13,541 bases of DNA from NCBI GenBank assembly GCA_023413185.1, contig JAEZQD010000009.1:1-13541 (forward strand), in the 5' to 3' direction. How positions within the stretch are numbered: the first letter of the stretch is position 1; the number at the start of each line of letters is the position of its first letter. Shown in pieces: positions 1-6,168 of this stretch. A program made the translations under genes and the position numbers. The notes under the pieces were generated by a model. That model did no database searches, was not told the DNA's origin, and worked only from the letters and a program-made list of their open reading frames with translations. The stretch comes from Bacillota bacterium (GTDB lineage Bacteria > Bacillota > Clostridia > Oscillospirales > Ruminococcaceae).

Positions 1-232
1 TCGTCAGGGAGGAAAACAGGCGCATCTCTTGTTTTAACAGCCCCGCCGCAGACGCGGTGCGCTGTGCCTTGAGTGAGTTTGAACACACCAGCTCGGCAAA
101 GGTATCGAGCTTGTGCGCGGGGGAACGCTTGTGCGGCTTCATCTCGTAAAGGCGGACAAAAAGCCCCTCGTTTGCTAACCGGTATGCGGCCTCGCACCCT
201 GCGAGCCCTGCGCCGATTACGGTTACTGTCAT
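1..232 (-). CDS. trmFO: TrmFO, folate/FAD-dependent tRNA U54 methyltransferase (N-terminal 77 codons only)
   Basis: The gene runs off the left edge, so only its N-terminus is visible. It begins MTVTVIGAGLAGCEAAYRLA, a Rossmann FAD-binding start with the GxGxxG signature (GAGLAG) at residues 7-12. It continues through YEMKPHKRSPAHKLDTF and ELVCSNSLKA, stretches characteristic of the TrmFO (formerly Gid) family. Known members use methylenetetrahydrofolate and FADH2 to make 5-methyluridine at position 54 in the tRNA T-loop; they act in the cytoplasm. The ATG at 232 fits the family N-terminus and has purine-rich AAGGGG 10 nt upstream. It lies 47 nt after the topA stop and is probably co-transcribed with topA, matching the dprA-topA-trmFO order known in Firmicutes. 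The visible part shows no frameshift or missing motif. Confidence 0.93.
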   Translation of the reverse strand, partial: MTVTVIGAGLAGCEAAYRLANEGLFVRLYEMKPHKRSPAHKLDTFAELVCSNSLKAQRTASAAGLLKQEMRLFSSLT

Positions 233-261
233 GCGGCCTTTTCCCCTTCCCTTTTATCTGT

Positions 262-277
262 TCGCACCGTGGTGCGA
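262..277 (-). other. Perfect hairpin in the topA-trmFO gap
   Basis: A 16-nt perfect inverted repeat (TCGCACC-AC-GGTGCGA on the minus strand) starts 2 nt after the topA stop codon. In RNA it would fold into a 6-bp stem with a 4-nt loop. The following bases are AACAGATAAAAGG, with no U-run, so it does not look like an intrinsic terminator. An effect on mRNA 3'-end stability or on topA/trmFO expression ratio is only inference. Confidence 0.45.
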
Positions 278-279
278 CG

Positions 280-2376
280 TTAATCCTCGGTTTTGCGCTC
301 GAGCGGCTTTTCAAACGTGCAGCTCTCGTTTGCGCAGTAGATTTTGCCCGCCTTGCCCGTCTTTTTTAAGAGCGACGTGCCGCAGGTGGGGCAGGTCTCG
401 CCCGTGGGCATATCCCATGACATAAACGAGCATTTGGGGTTGTGCTCGCAGCCGAAATACTGCTTGCCCTTTTTGCTCTTTTTGCTGAGGATTCTTCCCT
501 TGCACAGGGGGCAGACGCCGCCGGTCTCCTGCACAATGCGTTTGGTGTTTTTACAGTCGGGGAAGCCCGGGCAGGCTAAAAACTTGCCAAAGCGCCCGGT
601 CTTTATGACCATGTTGCGCCCGCAAAGCTCGCACACCACGTCGGTTTCCTCGTCCGGCACCTTAATGCGGGTGCCGTCCAGGGATTTTTCGGCATTCTCG
701 AGCGTTTGTGCAAAATCACTGTAGAACTCCTCTAAGATGCTTACCCACTGCTTCTCGCCCGTTTCCACAAGGTCAAGGCTCTTTTCCATCGATGCGGTAA
801 ACTCGGCGTCCACAATCTTTTTAAAGTGATCCTTCATCAGGTTGGTAGTTACCTCGCCCAGTGCGGTGGGCTTTAACGCCTTTGCGTCTCGCTCCACATA
901 GCCGCGCGAGATCACGGTGGTGATGGTGGGGGAATAGGTGCTCGGACGACCGATGCCGTTCTCCTCCAGCGCCTTAATCAGCGATGCCTCGGTGTAGCGA
1001 GGCGGCGGCTGGGTAAAATGCTGGTTTGCGTCAAGGGCGCGCTGTTTGAGCACCTCACCCTGCTCGAGCGGGGGCAGCATGGCGTTATCCTCGGTCTCTT
1101 CGTCCTTGCCCTCCTCATACAGTACGGTAAAGCCATCAAACTTTACAGAGAAGCCGGACGCTTTAAACAGATAATCGGCGGCAAGGATGTCGGCGGACAC
1201 GGTATCGAGCAGCGCGGTTGCCATCTGGCTCGCGATAAACCGCTCCCACACCAGTCGGTACAGCTTATACTGGTCGCTTGTCAGGCTGTCCTTAACCTTA
1301 TCGGGCGACAGGGACGGCATGGTGGGACGAATTGCCTCGTGCGCGTCCTGTGCGTTGTTTTTTGATTTATATACCCGTGCGGACGACGGCAGGTACTGCT
1401 TGCCGTAACGCTCGGTAATGAAGCTTGCCGCTTCGTCCTGCGCCTCCTGCGAGATGCGCAGCGAATCGGTTCTCATATAGGTAATAAGACCCATGGCGCC
1501 GTAGCCCTGCACGTCAATACCCTCGTACAGCTCCTGCGCCGCCTTCATGGTGCGGCGTGCCTGAAAGCCCAGCTTGCGCGATGCCTCCTGCTGCATGGTA
1601 GAGGTGGTAAACGGCGGCGCGGGTGTCTTTTTGCGCACGCCTTTTTTTACGGTGCCTACCGTAAAGTCGCAGCCCTCAAGTGCCGCAAGGATGGCATCCG
1701 CCTGTTCCTTGCTCTTAATCTCTATCTTTTTGTCCTTACCGTGAAACTTTGCGGGGAATATCTTGCGCGAGCCTTTGCCCGAAAGCTTTGCGTCAATGGT
1801 CCAGTATTCGTCGCTGACAAACCGGCGGATCTCCTCCTCGCGGTCTACAATCAGGCGAACCGCCACCGACTGCACCCGCCCCGCCGAAAGACCCCTGCGC
1901 ACCTTGCGCCACAAAAAGGGGCTGAGCTTGTAGCCCACCACGCGGTCGAGGATGCGCCGTGCCTGCTGCGCGTTTACAAGGTCTATGTCAATACGGCGGG
2001 GCGACTGCATACCCGCCTGCACGCCGGACTTGGTGATCTCATTAAAGGTAACGCGGTTTGCGTTTTCCACATCGAGCTTAAGCAGATGCGCAAGGTGCCA
2101 CGAAATCGCCTCCCCCTCACGGTCGGGGTCGGTTGCAAGGTAGACGGTTTCGCTGTTCTTTGCATCCTTCTTCAGGGTCTTAATCAGGTCTTCCTTGCCT
2201 TTGATCTCCACATACTGGGGGGAGAAGTGGTTGTCGACATCCACGCCGAGCTTGCTCTTGGGCAGGTCGCGGATATGCCCCATTGAGGCGACGACCTCGT
2301 AGCCGCTGCCTAAGTACTTCTTTATTGTTTTTGCCTTTGCAGGCGACTCTACGATGACGAGATTTGATTTTGCCAT
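280..2376 (-). CDS. topA: DNA topoisomerase I (type IA)
   Basis: This cytoplasmic enzyme relaxes negatively supercoiled DNA through a transient 5'-phosphotyrosyl single-strand break. The 698-residue length is normal for the family. It opens with MAKSNLVIVESPAKAKTI, the start of the TOPRIM domain, whose catalytic Glu is E9. The Mg-binding acidic cluster DPDREGE is at 83-89. The active-site tyrosine is Y300 in GLITYMRTDS. RGLSAGRVQSVA (161-172) and IGRPSTY are further conserved blocks. The C-terminus carries three four-cysteine zinc ribbons, roughly at 587-618, 628-660 and 666-692. The ATG at 2376 is fixed by homology. Its ribosome site (AAAGG, 12 nt upstream) is weaker and more distant than those of neighbouring genes. 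The 152-nt gap from dprA (2377-2528) contains no promoter or terminator I could defend. trmFO follows after 47 nt. Confidence 0.98.
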   Translation of the reverse strand: MAKSNLVIVESPAKAKTIKKYLGSGYEVVASMGHIRDLPKSKLGVDVDNHFSPQYVEIKGKEDLIKTLKKDAKNSETVYLATDPDREGEAISWHLAHLLKLDVENANRVTFNEITKSGVQAGMQSPRRIDIDLVNAQQARRILDRVVGYKLSPFLWRKVRRGLSAGRVQSVAVRLIVDREEEIRRFVSDEYWTIDAKLSGKGSRKIFPAKFHGKDKKIEIKSKEQADAILAALEGCDFTVGTVKKGVRKKTPAPPFTTSTMQQEASRKLGFQARRTMKAAQELYEGIDVQGYGAMGLITYMRTDSLRISQEAQDEAASFITERYGKQYLPSSARVYKSKNNAQDAHEAIRPTMPSLSPDKVKDSLTSDQYKLYRLVWERFIASQMATALLDTVSADILAADYLFKASGFSVKFDGFTVLYEEGKDEETEDNAMLPPLEQGEVLKQRALDANQHFTQPPPRYTEASLIKALEENGIGRPSTYSPTITTVISRGYVERDAKALKPTALGEVTTNLMKDHFKKIVDAEFTASMEKSLDLVETGEKQWVSILEEFYSDFAQTLENAEKSLDGTRIKVPDEETDVVCELCGRNMVIKTGRFGKFLACPGFPDCKNTKRIVQETGGVCPLCKGRILSKKSKKGKQYFGCEHNPKCSFMSWDMPTGETCPTCGTSLLKKTGKAGKIYCANESCTFEKPLERKTED

Positions 2377-2528
2377 TTAATAACCATGCCTTTCTGTTTT
2401 CATGCCAAAAAGACACGAAACCAAACTCAAACGGGACCTCCGCCCGGAAAACTGTTGTTCCTATGTATCTGTAACTCCGGCGCAAAGTACGCCAAAAGTG
2501 GGGTGTTCTGTGTAACTCGCCTTGTTCG

Positions 2529-3725
2529 CTATGCCGAGTACTGTCTGCCCGGGTGGGCATGCGCAAGCTCCTCAAGCTCAAGCTCGGTGAGCGCCGCAAG
2601 CACTTCAGGCATGCTAAGCCCACAACGGCGGGCTATATCGTCGACATGAAGGCGGTTTTTATCGAGCGTGCCATACACTGCCTTCGCCTGCTCGCTTAGA
2701 TGCTCCGGCAGCGTCTCCCTGCGCGGGGCAGGCTGAAAAACGGGAAGCTCTGCGGCGGGTACGGGCACCTTGTGCCTTGCTTGCGATACCGCATCTGCCT
2801 TTTTGGGCGCGATATCGTAATACCGCCTGGGGACGCGGTTTAGCATTAACTTGTCCGCGTACATGCCTTCGTATTCAATCAGGATATCATATGCGCTGCC
2901 GACGGGGATTGCGCCGTCGCGCAAAAGCCGGAGCGTTCCCTCTCCCGACTGGCTAAAGATGCTTCCGGGTACGGCAAAGATGTCCCTGCCCTGCTCGAGC
3001 GCAAGGGTCGCCGTAATCAGTGCGCCGCTTTTTTGCGGGGCTTCCACCACCACAACGCCGTTGCATAGACCCGAGATAATGCGGTTGCGCGCGGGGAAGT
3101 GTTTACCCACCGGTTTTTCGCCGGGCGGGTACTCGGTAATAATCACGCCGCTACGCTCGATGTCGAGCATCAGCGACTCATTTTCGGGGGGATAGGCGAT
3201 GTCCGCGCCGCAGCCGAGAACCGCTGCCGTAACTCCGCCGGCGTCCAAAGCGCCGCGATGTGCGCACGCATCGATGCCAAGCGCCATGCCGCTGACCACC
3301 ACGGCACCCGCTGCGGCAAGGTCGTGAGCCAGTGTTGTTGCGGCGGCCGCGCCATACTCGCTCCTGCGTCGGCTTCCCACGATTGCAACGGCAATCAGCC
3401 GCTCAAAATCGGGCAGCGTGCCCCTTGTGTACAGCACTACCGGCGGGGCGTAGATGTTTTTTAGCCTCTCGGGATATGATACGTTATCTATTGTTAAAAT
3501 GTCAATGCCTTTTTTGGCGCACGACTCCGTTACCCTGCGTGCGTCGTCTATGGTAAACGTGGCAATGCGCTTGCGCTGCTCGGATGAAAAGGCGCCCGAA
3601 CGCGCAGGGTTTTGGACAATCGCCTCATAACACGCACGGGGGTTTTGGTGCTCCTTTAACAGGTTGTACGCGGCGGCGGCGCCCCTGCCAAGGCAGTTTG
3701 CAAGCCAGACGTAGTACGCGGTCAC
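2529..3725 (-). CDS. dprA: DprA/Smf, DNA-processing protein that loads RecA on single-stranded DNA
   Basis: Known DprA proteins bind incoming single-stranded DNA during natural transformation and load RecA onto it; non-competent bacteria also keep the gene. The 398-residue product has an N-terminal helical region, then a Rossmann-like core containing AIVGSRR (about 114-120), SGMALGID (145-152), AHRGAL, VLGCGADIAYP and FPARNRIISGL. A variable linker (about 285-335) follows, then a C-terminal winged-helix-like domain (LHVDDIARRCGLSMPEVLAAL). I chose the GTG at 3725. It overlaps the stop of the upstream methyltransferase as GTGA, has GGAGGT 8 nt upstream, and starts the protein at the usual family position. 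The open frame continues upstream to 3932, but that part only mirrors the methyltransferase in another frame. Translational coupling with that gene is likely. Confidence 0.95.
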   Translation of the reverse strand: MTAYYVWLANCLGRGAAAAYNLLKEHQNPRACYEAIVQNPARSGAFSSEQRKRIATFTIDDARRVTESCAKKGIDILTIDNVSYPERLKNIYAPPVVLYTRGTLPDFERLIAVAIVGSRRRSEYGAAAATTLAHDLAAAGAVVVSGMALGIDACAHRGALDAGGVTAAVLGCGADIAYPPENESLMLDIERSGVIITEYPPGEKPVGKHFPARNRIISGLCNGVVVVEAPQKSGALITATLALEQGRDIFAVPGSIFSQSGEGTLRLLRDGAIPVGSAYDILIEYEGMYADKLMLNRVPRRYYDIAPKKADAVSQARHKVPVPAAELPVFQPAPRRETLPEHLSEQAKAVYGTLDKNRLHVDDIARRCGLSMPEVLAALTELELEELAHAHPGRQYSA

Positions 3726-4531
3726 AGCGCGACACCTCCCGTCTTGGGGCGAACCATCTCCCACATGATAATACCCGCCGCCATCGCAGCATTCAGCGAC
3801 TCGGCGCGCCCCGCCATGGGTATAGTAAGGCGCGAGCCGCACGCGGAAATCAGCCCGGGGGTAAGCCCCTGCCCCTCGTTGCCGATAAACACGACGCAGC
3901 CCGGGGTAAAGCCCGCTTGTGTAACCGGGCACGCGTCGGCATCCGGCACGGCGGCATAGGTGGCTACCCCCATCTTGCCAAGCTGCTCGCAGGCGGCGGC
4001 GGTGTCGTCGCCGACGTAAACCGGCAGGCGAAACACACCGCCCATCGTGGCGCGTATAACCTTAGGGCTGTATATGTCGCAGCAGTCCTCCCCCAGCACA
4101 ACGCCCGAAAGCCCCACCGCCTCGGCGGTGCGGATGATTGTGCCGAGGTTGCCGGGGTCCTGAATCCGCTCAAGACCGATGTAGCACCCGCTTGTGTCGA
4201 TATCCGCGACCGAGCGGCGGCGGTCAACCAGCTCGCACACGCATAGCATCCCTTGTGGGGTTTTTGTGTCACTCATCTTCGCAAACACGCTGTCGGACAC
4301 CTCGTACACCTTTGCGTCGGCGGCAAAGACGAGCTTGAGGCTGTTGTAATGCCTTGCAAGGGCGTCCGATGTCAAAAAAACGTACCGGCACTTAACCCCG
4401 CTCTGCAGCGCGTCCATGCACAGACGCAGCCCTTCGATGACAAACAAACCCTGCTGGGTGCGCTCCTTTTTAGATGCCGCCAGCTTTGCCGCCAGCTTTA
4501 CAACGGGGTTTTCCACACTGGTGATAATCAT
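3722..4531 (-). CDS. SpoU/TrmH-family RNA 2'-O-ribose methyltransferase
   Basis: The product is a probable S-adenosylmethionine-dependent 2'-O-methyltransferase of the SPOUT (trefoil-knot) class acting on rRNA or tRNA. It has 269 residues. An N-terminal SpoU substrate-binding-like domain (1-100, including LFVIEGLRLCMDAL) is followed by all three SpoU motifs: motif 1 QDPGNLGTIIRTA (N128, R134), motif 2 IGNEGQGL (216-223, with N218 and E219), and motif 3 IPMAGRAESLN (237-247). The ATG at 4531 is preceded by a full AAGGAGGT 9 nt upstream, which makes it much better than the upstream in-frame ATG at 4618. That earlier ATG lies across the rplT terminator. The gene sits between the rplT terminator and dprA and overlaps dprA by 4 nt. 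The family is confident, but the modified nucleotide is not: RlmB-like and YsgA/RlmP-like 23S rRNA enzymes are both possible. Confidence 0.93.
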   Translation of the reverse strand: MIITSVENPVVKLAAKLAASKKERTQQGLFVIEGLRLCMDALQSGVKCRYVFLTSDALARHYNSLKLVFAADAKVYEVSDSVFAKMSDTKTPQGMLCVCELVDRRRSVADIDTSGCYIGLERIQDPGNLGTIIRTAEAVGLSGVVLGEDCCDIYSPKVIRATMGGVFRLPVYVGDDTAAACEQLGKMGVATYAAVPDADACPVTQAGFTPGCVVFIGNEGQGLTPGLISACGSRLTIPMAGRAESLNAAMAAGIIMWEMVRPKTGGVAL

Positions 4532-4595
4532 GCAAAGACCACCTCCTTCGGGGCTGCGCAGCGTTATGGAAATGTTATCCTGCCCGCAGTGCCTG

Positions 4596-4629
4596 AAAAA
4601 ATACGCCCGGTCAGACAAGACACGGGCGC
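4596..4629 (-). terminator. Intrinsic terminator of the infC-rpmI-rplT operon
   Basis: On the minus strand, 17 nt after the rplT stop codon, CGCCCG pairs with CGGGCG. The helix extends past a single bulged T with GTC/GAC, closes with loop TTGTCT, and is followed by TATTTTTT. This is a textbook Rho-independent terminator. It separates the translation operon from the methyltransferase-dprA pair downstream, which therefore depends on read-through or on a promoter I could not identify in 4532-4595. Confidence 0.9.
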
Positions 4630-4645
4630 AATTTCATAAAATCGG

Positions 4646-4999
4646 TTACAGAGCAGCCTTTGCCTTTTCGGTGAGTGCGGTAAACGCCACAGCGTCTGCA
4701 ATCGCAAGCTCCGAAAGCATTTTGCGGTTGAGGGTAATGCCCGCCTTGGCAAGACCGTTCATGAACGTAGAGTAGTTCATGCCGTTTGCTCTGGCTGCGG
4801 CAGAGATACGGGCGATCCACAGCTGACGGAAGCTGCGCTTCTTCTGCTTACGACCGATATATGCGTACTGACCGGATTTCATCACGGCCTGTTTCGCGGT
4901 TTTAAACAGCCTGCCCTTGCTGCCATAGTAGCCCTTGGCAAGCTTTAATACCTTTTTTCTTCTTTTGCGCGTCATCATTGCGCCCTTAACACGAGCCAT
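4646..4999 (-). CDS. rplT: 50S ribosomal protein L20
   Basis: This 117-residue basic protein matches the usual L20 length. It shows the family's conserved blocks RVKGAMMTRKRRKKVLKLAKGY near the N-terminus, GQYAYIGRKQKKRSFRQLWI in the middle, and LNRKMLSELAI near the C-terminus. L20 is an early assembly protein of the large subunit that binds 23S rRNA. In Bacillus and E. coli it is also the autogenous repressor of its own operon. The ATG at 4999 has GGAGGT 9 nt upstream. It is the third gene of infC-rpmI-rplT, 63 nt after rpmI, and a strong terminator follows 17 nt after its stop. Confidence 0.98.
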   Translation of the reverse strand: MARVKGAMMTRKRRKKVLKLAKGYYGSKGRLFKTAKQAVMKSGQYAYIGRKQKKRSFRQLWIARISAAARANGMNYSTFMNGLAKAGITLNRKMLSELAIADAVAFTALTEKAKAAL

Positions 5000-5062
5000 G
5001 TTTTATTTACCTCCGTTATGGTTGTTTTTAAGCATAATTTCCGGATGCCTTTGCACCGCGTA

Positions 5063-5260
5063 TTACTTGTAAGGAATGAGAAGCTTAATCTGTGCTACGT
5101 TGGTTTTGTCGGCATATGCTGCGCCGCGCAGGCTTCTCTTGCGCTTGGTGCTTTTTTTGGTTAGGATATGGCGTTTAAAGGCGTGTGAAATCTTTACCTT
5201 TCCGCTTTTGGTAAGGCTAAAACGCTTTTTTGCACCGGAATGTGTTTTTATCTTAGGCAT
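5063..5260 (-). CDS. rpmI: 50S ribosomal protein L35
   Basis: This 65-residue, very basic protein begins MPKIKTHSGAKKRFSLTKSG, the canonical L35 N-terminus, and contains HILTKKSTKRKRSLRG and the tail LIPYK. Both length and sequence are typical. It is a structural component of the large ribosomal subunit. The ATG at 5260 has AAGGAGG 10 nt upstream, inside the 23-nt gap after the infC stop, which supports co-transcription with infC and rplT. Confidence 0.98.
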   Translation of the reverse strand: MPKIKTHSGAKKRFSLTKSGKVKISHAFKRHILTKKSTKRKRSLRGAAYADKTNVAQIKLLIPYK

Positions 5261-5283
5261 ATCGGGGGTTCCTCCTTAAAAAA

Positions 5284-5811
5284 TTACTTGTTGCTGGATG
5301 TGGGTTTTGGCGCGATAAACATGAGCATGCTGCGCCCCTCGAGCTTCGGAAGCTTCTCAACGTTGCCCACCTCGGAACAGGCTTCGGCAAACCGCTTCAT
5401 CGTCTCAAGCCCCATGCTGGAGTGCGCCATCTCGCGTCCGCGGAAGCGAATAGACGCCTTTACCTTGTCGCCTTCCTGTAAGAAACGGATGGCGTGGTTA
5501 AGCTTGGTGTTAAAGTCGTGTGTGTCGATATTCAGTGAAAGGCGCACCTCTTTAATGTCCACAATCTTTTGGTTCTTTCGCGCGTCCTTTTCACGTTTTG
5601 CTTGTTCAAACCGATACTTGCCGTAATCCATAATACGGCATACGGGTGGAACCCCTTGAGGAGCAATCTTGACTAAGTCAAGGTTCTGTTCGAGCGCAAG
5701 CTTAAGCGCGTCGCGCGAGCTCATAATGCCCAGCTGCGATCCGTCATTGCCTACCACGCGCACCTCTTTATCGCGAATGTCCTCATTGATTGGCATATCC
5801 TTTTTGCTGAT
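5284..5811 (-). CDS. infC: Translation initiation factor IF-3, probable ATC start codon
   Basis: IF-3 binds the 30S subunit, prevents premature 50S joining and proofreads the start codon and initiator tRNA. From the proposed start the product is 175 residues, a normal length. It has an N-terminal domain (INEDIRDKEVRVVGNDGSQLG, then PPVCRIMDYGKYRFEQ), a lysine-rich linker (KREKDARKNQK), and a C-terminal domain (KEVRLSLNIDTHDFNTKL, IRFRGREMAHSSMG, MLMFIAPK). I place the start at the ATC codon 5811-5809, read as fMet-SKKDMPINEDIRD. A perfect GGAGGT lies 8 nt upstream, and family members often begin exactly at this ISK position with a rare codon. The first ATG nearby (5796) would be 23 nt from that site, too far. 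An ATG at 5898 is in frame but would lie across the leader hairpin and the ribosome site. Rare start codons in infC are known to let IF-3 repress its own translation. Confidence 0.96.
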   Translation of the reverse strand: MSKKDMPINEDIRDKEVRVVGNDGSQLGIMSSRDALKLALEQNLDLVKIAPQGVPPVCRIMDYGKYRFEQAKREKDARKNQKIVDIKEVRLSLNIDTHDFNTKLNHAIRFLQEGDKVKASIRFRGREMAHSSMGLETMKRFAEACSEVGNVEKLPKLEGRSMLMFIAPKPTSSNK

Positions 5812-5819
5812 AGTAAAGC

Positions 5820-5825
5820 ACCTCC
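5820..5825 (-). promoter_or_regulatory. Ribosome binding site deciding the infC start
   Basis: A perfect GGAGGT on the minus strand lies 8 nt before the ATC at 5811 and 23 nt before the nearest ATG (5796). This spacing is the main evidence that translation begins at the non-canonical ATC. Confidence 0.85.
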
Positions 5826-5861
5826 AAAGCCCTTTTTCAAAATTACTTAAGTAAACACAAA

Positions 5862-5886
5862 GCGCGGACAGCAAAGCCATCCGCGC
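5862..5886 (-). terminator. Candidate transcription attenuator in the infC leader
   Basis: On the minus strand GCGCGGATGGC pairs with GCTGTCCGCGC through 11 consecutive pairs, of which two are wobble pairs, around a TTT loop. It is followed by the moderately T-rich TTTGTGTTTACTT. The hairpin lies about 37 nt upstream of the infC ribosome site. The 3' arm (CCGCG) could alternatively pair with CGCGG near 5908-5912, giving a possible antiterminator. The tail is interrupted by G, A and C, so efficiency as a terminator is uncertain. Confidence 0.5.
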
Positions 5887-5996
5887 AAACAATACCACAC
5901 AACGCCGCGATACCGGCGATGAGAAAATATTGGACGCCGTAACGCAAACAAGCGTACGGGTGAGAACGGCTGAGGTTCTGCTTTGTTTTCCTTATC

Positions 5997-6025
5997 ATTT
6001 TATCAGCATCCGCATCGCTTGTCAA
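5997..6025 (-). promoter_or_regulatory. Near-consensus housekeeping-sigma promoter for infC operon
   Basis: On the minus strand a perfect -35 TTGACA (6020-6025) is separated by exactly 17 bp from the -10 TAAAAT (5997-6002), one base from consensus. The start would be near 5990. The upstream sequence is A/T-rich (AAAATTTAA just beyond the -35), which could serve as an UP element. High strength suits a ribosomal-protein operon. Confidence 0.88.
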
Positions 6026-6030
6026 GTACA

Positions 6031-6098
6031 TAACCGGTTAAATTTTGGCAGGCAGACCTTCATGCAATTATTGCCGCGAATTTTGCAATATTACGTAA
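6031..6098. other. Cluster of small inverted repeats between divergent promoters
   Basis: This AT-rich stretch holds a 10-bp perfect palindrome TAACCGGTTA (6031-6040, 5 bp beyond the infC -35 box), an 11-bp inverted repeat GCAAT-T-ATTGC (6064-6074), and the 8-bp palindrome TTACGTAA (6091-6098). TGCAAT recurs at 6063 and 6084, exactly 21 bp or two helical turns apart. These could be operator half-sites for the plus-strand gene or the infC promoter, but short palindromes are frequent in AT-rich DNA and no regulator is encoded nearby. Confidence 0.25.
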
Positions 6099-6107
6099 GC
6101 AAACTAC

Positions 6108-6116
6108 TGTTAGTAT
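6108..6116 (+). promoter_or_regulatory. Possible extended -10 promoter for the HMA-like gene
   Basis: TG-T-TAGTAT on the plus strand has the TGn extension directly before a -10 that matches four of six consensus bases (6111-6116). No recognisable -35 is present at 17-18 bp. Transcription would start near 6123, leaving a leader of about 46 nt before the ATG at 6169. It is the best candidate upstream of the only plus-strand gene. Confidence 0.35.
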
Positions 6117-6168
6117 GAACATTCACCCTGTGTTGCCGCGATGTGGCGGCAGAAACGGAGCAAGTTTT

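Larger units (their letters stand above)
5812..5990 (-). promoter_or_regulatory. Structured 5' leader of infC-rpmI-rplT (candidate L20-responsive leader)
   Basis: About 180 nt separate the predicted transcription start (near 5990) from the infC start. On the minus strand the leader can form several helices in order. These are AGAAC/GTTCT (around 5962-5978), CCGTACGC/GCGTTACGG with one bulged T (5938-5960), CGCCG/CGGCG (5903-5918), and the strong 11-bp hairpin at 5862-5886. Firmicutes are known to carry an L20-binding leader here that controls the operon by premature transcription termination. Position, length and a final terminator-like hairpin agree with that model. I cannot verify the L20-binding consensus by eye, so assignment to the known leader family is inference. 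Confidence 0.6.

Noticed and set aside
2446..2461. Possible LexA/SOS-like box upstream of topA (GGAAC-AACA-GTTTTCC on the minus strand)
   Set aside because: About four mismatches to the Bacillus-type consensus and imperfect symmetry; topA is not a usual SOS gene and no promoter was seen beside it.
2377..2528. Promoter or terminator between dprA and topA
   Set aside because: A TTGAGT with TGGCAT at 17 bp and 4-bp stems such as CGGG/CCCG are too weak to call. The gap holds nothing I can support beyond a weak topA ribosome site.
5812..5898. In-frame ATG at 5898 adding 29 residues to IF-3
   Set aside because: The added segment crosses the leader hairpin and the GGAGGT, has no ribosome site of its own, and does not resemble IF-3.
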